Source: Nocardia niigatensis NBRC 100131 (GTDB taxonomy: Bacteria; Actinomycetota; Actinomycetes; Mycobacteriales; Mycobacteriaceae). From it: 64,000 nt of DNA. Under the pieces are notes generated by a model. It had not been told where the DNA came from, did no database searches, and worked only from the letters and a program-made list of their open reading frames with translations. Position 1 is the first letter of the stretch. The number at the start of each line of letters is the position of its first letter. Where the stretch lies: assembly GCF_000308655.1 (NCBI RefSeq), contig NZ_BAGC01000056.1:1-64000 (forward strand). Direction: 5' to 3'. Both the position numbers and the translations under genes were made by a program. Below, in pieces: positions 9,430 to 17,282 of this stretch.

Positions 9430-11049
9430 TCAGCCCTCCTGCAGTTTTCGCTTGAGCACCTTGCCGGAGGGGTTGCGGGGCAGTTCGGGCAGGAAGACAA
9501 CCTCGCGGGGGACCTTGTAGCGGGCCAGGTTGGCCTTCACGAAGTCCTTGACCTCGTCCTCGGTGACCCTGTGACCGTCGTGAACGACCACGAAAGCCGC
9601 GAGGCGCGCGCCATATTGGTCGTCGGGGACGCCGAGGACGGCCGCCTCGCGCACCGACGGATGCGTGTGCAGCAGTTCCTCGACCTCCACCGGGAAGACG
9701 TTCTCGCCGCCGGAGACGATCATGTCGTCGTCGCGGCCGTCGATGAAAAGCCTGCCCGCGCTGTCGAAGTGGCCGACATCGCCGGAGGACATGAGGCCGC
9801 CGATGATCTCCTTGTGGCCGCCGCCGGTGTAGCCCTCGAACTGGATGGTGTTGCCGACGAAGATGCGGCCGGTGGCCCCTTTGGGTACGGCGCGCCCCCG
9901 CTCGTCGAGGATCCGCACCCGCGCCCCCAGCACCGGCCGGCCCACGCAGCCGGGCTCCTCGGCCAGGTCCGCGGGCGTGGCGATGGTGGCGTAGGCGACC
10001 TCCGTCGACCCGTACAGGTTGTAGACGACGGGCCCGAACGCCGCCATCACCTCCCGGCACAGTTGCGCGCCCAGCTGGGAACCGGCGACCAAAATGATGC
10101 GCAGCGCGGACAAGTCGTGGCCGGCGAGCGCGCGGCCGCCCAGGTCCATCATGCGGGCCAGCATGACCGGGACGGCGATCACCGTGGTCGCGCGATGCCG
10201 CGCCATGGAGTCGATGGCGGTCTGCGGGTCGAAACGACGGCGAATCACCAGGGTGGAGCCGAAGCCGAGAGTCAGCATGGCGCAGGCGAATCCGAGCGTG
10301 TGGAAGATGGGGGCGCAGCACTCGGTCACCTCGTTCACCCGGAACGGGACCTTGGACAGCAGACCGCCCAGCGACAGCAGGGATTTCGGCTCCGCGCGCG
10401 GCGCGCCCTTCGGAGTGCCGGTGGTGCCGCTGGTGAGCAGGATGATCCGGGGTTCCGCGCCGGGCGCGGGCGGCGCGGCGGGGGAACCGGTCTCGATCAG
10501 GAATTCGAGGCTGTCCTCGCGCGACTCCTCGGTCCAGGCCCGGTAGCTGCCGCGCCCGGGGTGCACCTCGTCGAGCATGTGCGCGTACTCGTCGTCGTAG
10601 ACGAGCAGGTCGGTGCCCTCACGGGTGGCGACGTCACGAATCTGCGGGCCCGCGAAATCGGTGTTGAGCAGGATGATCCGGGCCCCGCACTTGGCGGCGG
10701 CGAAGATGGCCTCCAGCAGGCCGCGGTGATTGCGCGCCAGGATCGCCACGCCCTCACGGGGTTTCAGCCCGCGCTCGCGCCACGCGTTGGCCAGCCGGTT
10801 CGACCGGTCCTCGAGTTCGGCGAAGGTCAGCTCGCCCAGCTCGTCGATGACCGCGACCCGCCCGCCGTACCGGGCCGCCGACAGCCGCAGCGCGGCCGCC
10901 AGCGTGCCGTAGCGCAGCATGGCCGTGGCCGCGGACACCAGCACCGCCGGGGATTCCACCCGGGCCAGTCCGGCCCCCAGCACCAGCCGCGCGGATTCCG
11001 CCTCCAGATAGGCCCGCTCCCCCACCGACCTGATCAGCCCGAGCGTCAT
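9430..11049 (-). CDS. Fatty-acyl-CoA/AMP ligase (FadD type)
   Basis: A 539-residue ANL-superfamily enzyme that activates a carboxylic acid with ATP, then forms the CoA thioester. Visible motifs are LLTSGTTGTPKG (P-loop), YGSTEVAY, GRDDDMIVSGGENVFP (hinge) and PSGKVLKRKL with the catalytic lysine. The N-terminal extension (residues 1-70) resembles mycobacterial FadD12-like ligases. ATG at 11049 follows GGAGGAGG. It stops 100 bases before the kinase start on the same strand and is divergent from a methyltransferase gene. The acyl substrate cannot be read from sequence. Confidence 0.9.
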   Translation of the reverse strand: MTLGLIRSVGERAYLEAESARLVLGAGLARVESPAVLVSAATAMLRYGTLAAALRLSAARYGGRVAVIDELGELTFAELEDRSNRLANAWRERGLKPREGVAILARNHRGLLEAIFAAAKCGARIILLNTDFAGPQIRDVATREGTDLLVYDDEYAHMLDEVHPGRGSYRAWTEESREDSLEFLIETGSPAAPPAPGAEPRIILLTSGTTGTPKGAPRAEPKSLLSLGGLLSKVPFRVNEVTECCAPIFHTLGFACAMLTLGFGSTLVIRRRFDPQTAIDSMARHRATTVIAVPVMLARMMDLGGRALAGHDLSALRIILVAGSQLGAQLCREVMAAFGPVVYNLYGSTEVAYATIATPADLAEEPGCVGRPVLGARVRILDERGRAVPKGATGRIFVGNTIQFEGYTGGGHKEIIGGLMSSGDVGHFDSAGRLFIDGRDDDMIVSGGENVFPVEVEELLHTHPSVREAAVLGVPDDQYGARLAAFVVVHDGHRVTEDEVKDFVKANLARYKVPREVVFLPELPRNPSGKVLKRKLQEG

Positions 11050-11174
11050 AGCGCGGCCTCCTCCTCGTCCACCCCTGCGGATTGCGGGCATCTGCCCTCA
11101 AAGTAAACCGTACGGATCCGGCACCGCGACCTGAACCCGCTCCGCGCCGGGCCCGGTCCCGCGGCGTGCCTATC

Positions 11175-11993
11175 ATGGCGACCGTGACAGATCCGTTGTC
11201 GGCGAACCGGCGGAACTGGGATGCCCGGGCGGGCATCCACGCCGCCAGCAGCTTCTACCGCGATCGGGATTCCAGCTACTGGTTCGCGCCGTTCGAATGG
11301 GACGCGCTCGGAGACGTGCACGACCTCGACGTGGTGCATCTGCAATGCCATCTGGGCACGGAGACAATCGAATTCGCGCGCCGCGGGGCCCGCGCGGTCG
11401 GCCTCGACTTCTCGGCCGAATCGGTCCGGCACGCCCGCGAACTGGCCGGGGACGCGGCCGACTACGTGTGCGCGGACGTCTACCACGCGCGAGAAGCGTT
11501 GGGCGGACGCGACTTCGACATCGTCTACACCGGCAAGGGCGCGCTCTGCTACCTGCCCGACCTGCCCAGCTGGGCCCGCGTCGTCGCCGATCTGCTGCGC
11601 CCGGGCGGCCTGTTCTACCTGGTGGAATTCCACCCCCTGCTGCACGCCCTCGGCCCCACCCCGCCGCCCGGCGTCGACCCGGGACAGCTTGTCCTGCACG
11701 ACGATTACCTCGCCGGCCGCGGCGCCCAGCGCCGCGACAGCGTCCACACCTACACCGACGGCCCCGACCTCACCACCGACACCACCGCCTACGAATGGCG
11801 GCACGGCCTCGGTGAAGTGATCAACGCCCTGCTCGCGGCCGGCCTCCGCATCACCGGCCTGACCGAAACCGACACGCTGCCCTGGCCGCGCTGGCCCCAG
11901 ATGGTCCGGACCGACACCGGCTGGTGGCGACTTCCGGCCATCGATCCGATCATCCCGGTCCTCTACGGCCTGTCCGCGGTCAAGGACATGTAG
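11175..11993 (+). CDS. Class I SAM-dependent methyltransferase
   Basis: A 272-residue protein with the Rossmann-type methyltransferase order: LDVVHLQCHLGTETIEFA (motif I, a CHLG variant), RAVGLDFSAESVRHAREL (motif II acidic residue), then YLPDLPSWARVVADLLRPGG (motif III). The C-terminus is aromatic-rich (LPWPRWPQMV, GWWRLP), as in many actinobacterial methyltransferases of unknown substrate. Start at ATG 11175; a GTG nine bases later is possible. It is divergent from the acyl-CoA ligase. A cupin remnant begins immediately after its stop. Confidence 0.85.
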   Translation: MATVTDPLSANRRNWDARAGIHAASSFYRDRDSSYWFAPFEWDALGDVHDLDVVHLQCHLGTETIEFARRGARAVGLDFSAESVRHARELAGDAADYVCADVYHAREALGGRDFDIVYTGKGALCYLPDLPSWARVVADLLRPGGLFYLVEFHPLLHALGPTPPPGVDPGQLVLHDDYLAGRGAQRRDSVHTYTDGPDLTTDTTAYEWRHGLGEVINALLAAGLRITGLTETDTLPWPRWPQMVRTDTGWWRLPAIDPIIPVLYGLSAVKDM

Positions 11994-12199
11994 GCCGGGA
12001 CCGGCTCACGAAACCCGGAACGCGCCTCCTGGCCCCGGCGCGACATCCACGAGCTCGGCCCCGAAGACGTGTACGTCCTCTCGGGCATCTTCGCCCGCGA
12101 CTACCCCGCCGGAACCTTCCTGCACGCCCCGCCGGCTCCTGGCACGTCCCCTCGACCCTCACCGGCTGCGCAATCTTCATCTTCTACCCACAGGGCTGA
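11994..12199 (+). pseudogene. Frameshifted cupin-domain (ChrR-like) remnant
   Basis: Reading in the methyltransferase frame past its stop gives a cupin-like stretch: ERASWPRRDIHELGPEDVYV, then LSGIFARDYPAGTFLHAPP. The frame then breaks near 12133, and the next frame continues GSWHVPSTLTGCAIFIFYPQG and stops at 12199. Restoring one C (CCGCC to CCGCCC) joins the two halves into YPAGTFLHAPPGSWHVPS, the usual ChrR/cupin pattern. The N-terminal half and start codon are gone. This is a decayed cupin gene fragment. Confidence 0.65.
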
Positions 12200-12312
12200 C
12201 CAAACCCTGTGTGTCCACTTTTGACCATGACGCATCCTCTTTCGACCTGGTCCGCGACGGCTCCGCACACCAGCATCGAAGTCGTCGATCCGACCACGAT
12301 AAGGACCAGCTC

Positions 12313-12693
12313 ATGACCGCACGAATCACCGACCCCGCCCAGCTGCCAAGGGTTTTCGAGGCGCGACTGAACGCGGGCGACGTGGAAGGCGTGCTGTCGC
12401 TCTTCACACCCGGGGCGACGATGCGCACCACCACCGGAGCGGTCATCTCCGGCCGCGAAGCGCTGCATCAGGAGATCAGCGGCACCGTCGCCGCGCACGG
12501 GCGGCTCACCAACAACAGCAAGCATCTGCTGACCGCCGGCGACGCGGCCCTGCTGGTCACCAACTGGACCCTCGAGATCGACGGCCCGGACGGCACCCGC
12601 GTCACCCCGGCCGGAACCACCGCGAACATCGCCCGGCGGATCGCGAACGGCGAATGGCGATTCGCCGTCCTCAACCCGCTCCGAACGGCGTGA
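12313..12693 (+). CDS. SnoaL/DUF4440-like (NTF2 fold) protein
   Basis: A 126-residue protein with an NTF2-fold pattern: FEARLNAGDVEGVLSLFTPG at the N-terminus, the GREALHQEISG helix, then alternating strands (AALLVTNWTLEIDGPDG, WRFAVLNP). These domains occur in SgcJ/EcaC-type proteins and in ketosteroid-isomerase-like enzymes; the activity here is unknown. ATG at 12313 has AAGGA about 8 bases upstream. A longer frame from 12211 has no ribosome-binding support. Confidence 0.75.
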   Translation: MTARITDPAQLPRVFEARLNAGDVEGVLSLFTPGATMRTTTGAVISGREALHQEISGTVAAHGRLTNNSKHLLTAGDAALLVTNWTLEIDGPDGTRVTPAGTTANIARRIANGEWRFAVLNPLRTA

Positions 12694-12721
12694 AGCGCTG
12701 CGGCACAACGCAGCAACCGGC

Positions 12722-12750
12722 GGGTGCGCCCTCGCATCGAGGGCGCACCC
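12722..12750. terminator. Bidirectional hairpin terminator
   Basis: GGGTGCGCCCTCG and its exact complement form a 13-bp stem with a 3-base loop between convergent genes ending at 12693 and 12757. Confidence 0.85.
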
Positions 12751-12756
12751 GGCCGG

Positions 12757-14394
12757 TCACGACAGCGTGATGACGGTCAGGGTGCCGTCGGCGTGCTGGG
12801 CGCGGAGGCGCTTCTTGTCGAACTTGCCGACACTGGTCTTGGGCACCTCGGCGATGAAGGTCCAGTGGTCGGGGAGCTGCCACTTGGCGAACTTCGAGGC
12901 GATGAAGTCGCGCAGCTCTTCGGGTTTGGCCTCGATGCCCTCGGTCAGCACGATGGCGACCAGGGGGCGCTCGTCCCACTTCGCGTCCGGGATGCCGATG
13001 ACGGCGGCCTCGGCGACGGCCGGGTGGCCCATGACGGCGTTCTCCAGGTCCACCGACGAAATCCACTCACCGCCGGACTTGATGACGTCCTTGGAGCGGT
13101 CGACCAGGGTGAGGTAGCCGTTGGGGCTGATCTTGCCGACGTCACCCGTGCGCAGCCAGCCGTCGTGGAACTTGTCCGGATCCACCTCGCCGCCCGACGG
13201 CGAGTAGTAGGCGCCGGTGATCCACGGACCGCGAACTTCCAACTCGCCCAGGGATTCTCCGTCGTTCGGCAGCACCGAACCGTCGTCGCCGACCAGGCGG
13301 GCCTGCACACCGGCCGGGAAACGGCCCTGGGTATAGCGGTAGCTCCAGGCTTCGTCGCCCTCGGTCCCGGCGGGCGGGTGCGCCACCGAACCCAGCGGCG
13401 AGGTCTCGGTCATGCCCCACGCGTGCAGCAGCTTCACGCCGTGCCGCTCCTGGAACGCCTGCATCATCGACGGCGGGACGGCCGCGCCGCCGACCACACA
13501 GGTGCGCAGGTGCGAGATGTCCTGCGGCTGCGCCTGCAGACCGGCCAGCACGCCGCCCCAGATGGTCGGGACCGCCGCGGCGAAGGTCGGCTTGGCCTCG
13601 GCCATCATCTCCAGCAGCGGCGCGGGCTGCAGGAAGCGGTCGGGCATCAGCACATTCGCGCCCGACATGAGCGCGGCGTACGGGATGCCCCAGGCATTGG
13701 CGTGGAACAGCGGCACGATGGCGAGCACGGTGTCGGAGGCGTCGAAGCCCATGCCGTTGGGCGAGATCACCTGCATGGCGTGCAGCCAGTTGGAGCGGTG
13801 CGAGTAGACGACGCCCTTGGGGTCGCCGGTGGTGCCGGAGGTGTAGCACATGCCGGCCGCGGAACGCTCGTCGATGACCGGGAAGTCGTAGGTGTCCGGC
13901 TGGGCGTCGAGCAGCTCCCGGTAGGAGTGCACGGTGACGCCCTCGGGGGCCTGCAGCGCGGCGGCATCGCCATTGGCGACGATGACGTGGCGGACCGTCT
14001 TCAGGTTCGGCAGGTACTGCGCGAACATCGGCAGCAGCGAGCCGTCCACGATGACGACCTGATCCTCGGCGTGGTTCGCGACGAACACCAGCTGCTCGGG
14101 GAACAACCGGATGTTCAGCGCGTGCAGCACCGCGCCCATGGCGGGCACCGCGATGTAGGCGACCATGTGCTCGTTGTTGTTCCACATGAACGTGCCGACC
14201 CGATCGCCGACGCCGATACCCAGGTCACGCAGGGCATTGGCGAGCCGGGCCGCGTCCTGGCCGACCTCGCGATAGGTCTGGGTGCGTAAGCCGTCGCCGG
14301 TCCAGGTGGAGACATGGCTGTCGCCCTGGAAGGTGGAGGCGTAGCGCAGCAGTGTCGCGAGTGACAGCTGCTCGTCCTGCATGGTGCTCAACAT
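12757..14394 (-). CDS. Long-chain fatty-acyl-CoA synthetase (FadD/AlkK type)
   Basis: A 545-residue ANL-superfamily ligase. It shows YTSGTTGDPKGV, the substrate-region segment VPLFHANAWGIPY typical of medium/long-chain AlkK-like ligases, WGMTETSPLG, the hinge DRSKDVIKSGGEWIS and the catalytic lysine in TSVGKFDKKRLR. It is complete and full length. ATG at 14394 has AAGGAG ~10 bases upstream. It is the second acyl-CoA ligase within 5 kb, consistent with fatty-acid or hydrocarbon catabolism near the BVMO. Confidence 0.93.
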   Translation of the reverse strand: MLSTMQDEQLSLATLLRYASTFQGDSHVSTWTGDGLRTQTYREVGQDAARLANALRDLGIGVGDRVGTFMWNNNEHMVAYIAVPAMGAVLHALNIRLFPEQLVFVANHAEDQVVIVDGSLLPMFAQYLPNLKTVRHVIVANGDAAALQAPEGVTVHSYRELLDAQPDTYDFPVIDERSAAGMCYTSGTTGDPKGVVYSHRSNWLHAMQVISPNGMGFDASDTVLAIVPLFHANAWGIPYAALMSGANVLMPDRFLQPAPLLEMMAEAKPTFAAAVPTIWGGVLAGLQAQPQDISHLRTCVVGGAAVPPSMMQAFQERHGVKLLHAWGMTETSPLGSVAHPPAGTEGDEAWSYRYTQGRFPAGVQARLVGDDGSVLPNDGESLGELEVRGPWITGAYYSPSGGEVDPDKFHDGWLRTGDVGKISPNGYLTLVDRSKDVIKSGGEWISSVDLENAVMGHPAVAEAAVIGIPDAKWDERPLVAIVLTEGIEAKPEELRDFIASKFAKWQLPDHWTFIAEVPKTSVGKFDKKRLRAQHADGTLTVITLS

Positions 14395-14480
14395 TTCCCA
14401 ACCGCTCCTTGCATATACCTACTGGAGAGTGAACTGAGTCACTTGCGGCGAGCCTAGCCGATTCGGACATACGCGATTCA

Positions 14481-14519
14481 GGGCCCAAACTGAGGGCATG
14501 GTGACCTCAGTTTGGGCCC
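14481..14519. repeat. Perfect 15-bp inverted repeat upstream of the acyl-CoA synthetase gene
   Basis: GGGCCCAAACTGAGG and its exact complement are separated by 9 bases. It lies ~90 bp upstream of the ligase start, in the 543-bp gap between two divergent genes. It has terminator-like strength, but no gene ends here. It may be an operator, or the terminator of a lost or small transcript. Apart from it and the promoter at 14707, I see nothing in 14395-14826. Confidence 0.6.
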
Positions 14520-14706
14520 GGTGAGCTGGCGAAATACTCGGGCTGCGGGCGGCGAACCCCACCGACACCGCCCGCAGCCCGTAGCCGACCCGCCGCCGCC
14601 CAACACGACGACCAGCCGGCTCCGCAATCCTGATCAGCGCCTCGACTCGCTGACGACGCCCCCTGCGGCGGCGCAGAATAGCCAATTACTAACCAGGACA
14701 AGCAAA

Positions 14707-14734
14707 TTGGAGCAAGAACTTCCGTGAATATATT
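14707..14734 (+). promoter_or_regulatory. Candidate promoter for the BVMO gene
   Basis: TTGGAG (14707-14712) and TATATT (14729-14734) are spaced 16 bp in an unusually AT-rich patch. This would give a ~200-base leader before 14938, or ~90 bases before the alternative start at 14827. Confidence 0.35.
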
Positions 14735-14937
14735 GAGTGCGACACCGGGCTGTCCAGTCGGGGACGGCGTCGCAGGTCAAACGGTGCTCACTGACCCGGA
14801 CAGCGGCGCGTGAGGAGGGCCGTTACATGATTGCCGGGGCTGAATCAGCGCTCACCCGCCCGGCGTGGCCGAAAATATCGATTCACTGTCCGGGGATGTC
14901 TCCAGGACCAGCGGCAACACGCTCTACCGTTGCCGGT

Positions 14938-16407
14938 ATGCAGCGAGAGCCATCCATTCTGATCATCGGTGCCGGATTCGCCGGGCTGGGCATGGCGCTG
15001 GAATTGCAGCGCCACGGCATCACCAACTTCACCATCCTGGAGAAGGCCGCCGACCTGGGCGGCGTGTGGCGCGAGAACACCTACCCGGGCGCCGCCTGCG
15101 ATGTGCCCTCGCCGCTGTACTCGTGGTCGTTCGAGCCGAAATCCGATTGGCCGCGCCGGTTCTCGCAGCAGGCCGACATTCACGCGTACATGCGCGAGGT
15201 CGCCGAGAAGCACGACCTGCCGTCCAAGATCGAGTTCGGCACCGAGGTGGTGGACGCCGAATTCGACGAGCAGGGCGGCCTGTGGCGGGTCCGCACCGCC
15301 GACGGCGTCACCCATCTCGCCGACGTCCTCATTCCCGCGGTCGGGCAGCTGTCCCGGCCCGCCCTCCCGAACCTGCCCGGCATCGACACCTTCACCGGCG
15401 CGGCCTTCCACTCCGCCGAATGGGATCACTCGGTCGATCTCACCGGCAAACGGGTGGCGTGCATCGGCACGGGAGCCAGTGCCGTCCAATACGTTCCGGC
15501 CATCCAGCCGAAGGTCGAGCACCTCACCCTGTTCCAGCGCTCCGCCGCCTGGGTGCTGCCGAAATTCGACGTCGAGTACACACCGCTGCACCACGCGCTG
15601 TTCAAGTACGTGCCCGGAACGCGGCTCGCGGAGCGCTTCGCCATCTGGACCTTCTTCGAGGTGATGGCGTTGGCGCTCACCGATATTCCCGCCATCAAGC
15701 ACCCGGTGATCGCCATCGCGGACCGGCATCGCGACAAGCAGGTGCCCGATGAGGCGTTGCGCGCCAAGCTGACTCCCGACTACGCGGCGGGCTGCAAGCG
15801 CGGCCTCTTCTCCAACGAGTACTTCCCCGCCCTCGGCCAGGACAATGTCACCGTCGAGACCACCGCCATCGAAGCGGTGACCCCCAACGGGATTCGCACC
15901 GCCGACGGCGTCGAACATCCGGTCGACGTGATCATCTACGGCACCGGCTTCAAGGGCACCGAATTCCTCGCCCCCATGAACATCTACGGCCTGCAGGGCC
16001 GCAAACTCGCCGACGAGTGGTCCTCCGAGGGCGCCCGCGCCTTCCTCGGCATGTCCGTCCCCGGCTTCCCCAACCTGTTCATGATGTACGGCCCGAACAC
16101 CAACGTCGGCGCCGGCTCCATCATCTACATGCTGGAGTCCCAGTCCCGCTACATCCGCCAGGTCATCGACTACCTCACCCCCCGCCCCGGCCACTTCCTC
16201 TCCCCCCGCCCCGAAGCCGAACAGTCCTGGGACGACTGGCTCCAGCGCCGCCTGAAGGACACCCCCTGGAACTTCTGCTCCAGCTGGTACCGCAACGCCT
16301 CCGGCCGCATCACCAACAACTGGCCCGGCGCCACCCTCCTGTTCCGCTGGAAGACAACCAGATTCACCCCGGGCGACTACCTCGAGGGCGAAGCCAAGGG
16401 CCGCTAG
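14938..16407 (+). CDS. Baeyer-Villiger-type flavin monooxygenase
   Basis: A 489-residue FAD/NADPH enzyme. Features are the FAD-binding GAGFAGLG at the N-terminus, the BVMO fingerprint FTGAAFHSAEWD (FxGxxxHxxxW), a second nucleotide site GTGASAVQY, and the C-terminal GTGFKGTEF. BVMOs insert oxygen beside ketones to give esters or lactones. It is closely similar to the product of the gene at 57235, sharing GGVWRENTYPGAACDVPSP. Start choice is uncertain. ATG 14938 lacks a ribosome-binding site but has TACCGT 7 bases upstream (leaderless pattern). ATG 14827, in frame, has GAGGAGG and would add 37 residues. Confidence 0.88.
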   Translation: MQREPSILIIGAGFAGLGMALELQRHGITNFTILEKAADLGGVWRENTYPGAACDVPSPLYSWSFEPKSDWPRRFSQQADIHAYMREVAEKHDLPSKIEFGTEVVDAEFDEQGGLWRVRTADGVTHLADVLIPAVGQLSRPALPNLPGIDTFTGAAFHSAEWDHSVDLTGKRVACIGTGASAVQYVPAIQPKVEHLTLFQRSAAWVLPKFDVEYTPLHHALFKYVPGTRLAERFAIWTFFEVMALALTDIPAIKHPVIAIADRHRDKQVPDEALRAKLTPDYAAGCKRGLFSNEYFPALGQDNVTVETTAIEAVTPNGIRTADGVEHPVDVIIYGTGFKGTEFLAPMNIYGLQGRKLADEWSSEGARAFLGMSVPGFPNLFMMYGPNTNVGAGSIIYMLESQSRYIRQVIDYLTPRPGHFLSPRPEAEQSWDDWLQRRLKDTPWNFCSSWYRNASGRITNNWPGATLLFRWKTTRFTPGDYLEGEAKGR

Positions 16408-16519
16408 CCCCCGCCCTGGGCCGCGCCACCACCAGGATCACCTCGTGGATGCGGCCCTACAGGCCCCCAGCAGGTAGACTGCCGACGACCCGGCCGGCGC
16501 CCCACGCCCCGGCCGTTCA

Positions 16520-16592
16520 GCCCTCGTAGCTCAGGGGATAGAGCACCGCTCTCCTAAAGCGGGTGTCGCAGGTTCGAATCCTGCCGAGGGCA
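16520..16592 (+). tRNA. tRNA-Arg (anticodon CCT)
   Basis: A complete 73-base cloverleaf. Acceptor GCCCTCG pairs with CGAGGGC, the D arm is GCTC/GAGC, the anticodon stem is CCGCT/AGCGG with loop CTCCTAA (anticodon CCT), and the T arm is GCAGG/CCTGC with loop TTCGAAT. The discriminator is A and CCA is not encoded. Its 3' end is repeated ~3.9 kb downstream (see the repeats at 20370 and 20493). Confidence 0.97.
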
Positions 16593-16604
16593 CAACCTGC
16601 GACA
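16564..16604. repeat. Inverted repeat overlapping tRNA-Arg T arm (copy 1)
   Basis: TGTCGCAGGTT (16564-16574, inside the tRNA) is matched by AACCTGCGACA (16594-16604, just after it) across 19 bases. The same arrangement recurs at 16687-16724, so the tRNA end and its flank were partly duplicated. Confidence 0.75.
16579..16594 (+). repeat. Attachment-site core within tRNA 3' end (putative attL)
   Basis: TCCTGCCGAGGGCACA covers the tRNA 3' end. It is found exactly at 20532-20547, and its first 13 bases also at 20409-20421. Tyrosine integrases commonly use tRNA 3' ends as target sites and leave such repeats at both ends of an element. Confidence 0.65.
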
Positions 16605-16686
16605 GACATTTCCGCAGTTAAAGGCGATTTCCGGCACCTTATGGCTCCGAACAGGCCCAGCTTTGGCAGTAGAACCCCAGGTGACA

Positions 16687-16724
16687 TGTCGCAGGTTCGT
16701 GCCCTGAGTCACCAACCTGCGACA
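16687..16724. repeat. tRNA-derived inverted repeat (copy 2)
   Basis: TGTCGCAGGTT and AACCTGCGACA, 16 bases apart, repeat the structure at 16564-16604. The base order around the left arm (TGTCGCAGGTTCG...CCTG) mirrors the tRNA T arm, but it has no acceptor stem. It is a tRNA-end fragment, not a second tRNA. Besides this and the fragment at 17085, 16605-17282 shows no recognisable gene. Confidence 0.65.
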
Positions 16725-17084
16725 AGTCCCGGTTCGACAGAATTCTGTTTGGGAGTTCGCAGTGTGGCATGGACTTGGTTCTGTCCGGATGATCGCCTCA
16801 CCGTCCGGTGGGTGGGTAGACAATTCGATCGGCTCAGCTTGGTCCCGCCGCTGATCGACCGCTCGCGTCTGGACACACGCCGACCCCGTCGGTGAGCTCG
16901 GGCCGCGCGCCGCGGCAGTACGGCACGTCCACGTGATGGACCTGGTGCTGACTCCGTTTGAAGTTGAGAAACGTCCGGACACACGCGCATTTTCAGAAAA
17001 CGAAGTGCGACTATGGCTCGAGTTCGGCTTTTTGTCGCGGTGGCGATCGTCCTGCATGTCGTCGGTCACCACCGTGCCGTGGGG

Positions 17085-17185
17085 TCCCCCGTGTCGGGGC
17101 TGTCAGCGGCCAGGACCCGCATCCCGGCGACGAGATTCTGTTCGAACAACTCGATCGCTTCGGTCACGTGGCCCGCCAACGGAAT
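17085..17185 (-). pseudogene. TPR-repeat fragment of a lost regulator-type gene
   Basis: The minus strand reads PLAGHVTEAIELFEQ, then NLVAGMRVLAADSPDTGDPT. This is the signature of one tetratricopeptide unit in actinobacterial NB-ARC/TPR proteins (usually G-EAI-LFE-L-R-LG-DHPDT). No start, stop or further repeats remain in frame. It is a short relic inside the tRNA-bounded island. Confidence 0.45.
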
Positions 17186-17282
17186 TCGTCGCCCCGCTGA
17201 TCGGCTTGCCACGGCGGTTCAGTCACCATCTGACGTTGGACGAGGCGCCCTCTCGCGCCGCTGAGCGAGCGCCGCGAATCGG

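Noticed and set aside
12724..14289. 521-codon plus-strand frame opposite the acyl-CoA synthetase
   Set aside because: No recognisable motif and skewed composition. The minus-strand frame has complete ANL motifs.
16687..16724. Possible second tRNA
   Set aside because: Only a T-arm-like hairpin is present; no acceptor, D or anticodon arms.
16554..17072. 172-codon minus-strand frame ending CPRQDSNLRHPL
   Set aside because: The RQDSNLR ending is the well-known spurious translation of a tRNA gene; no ribosome-binding site or family match.
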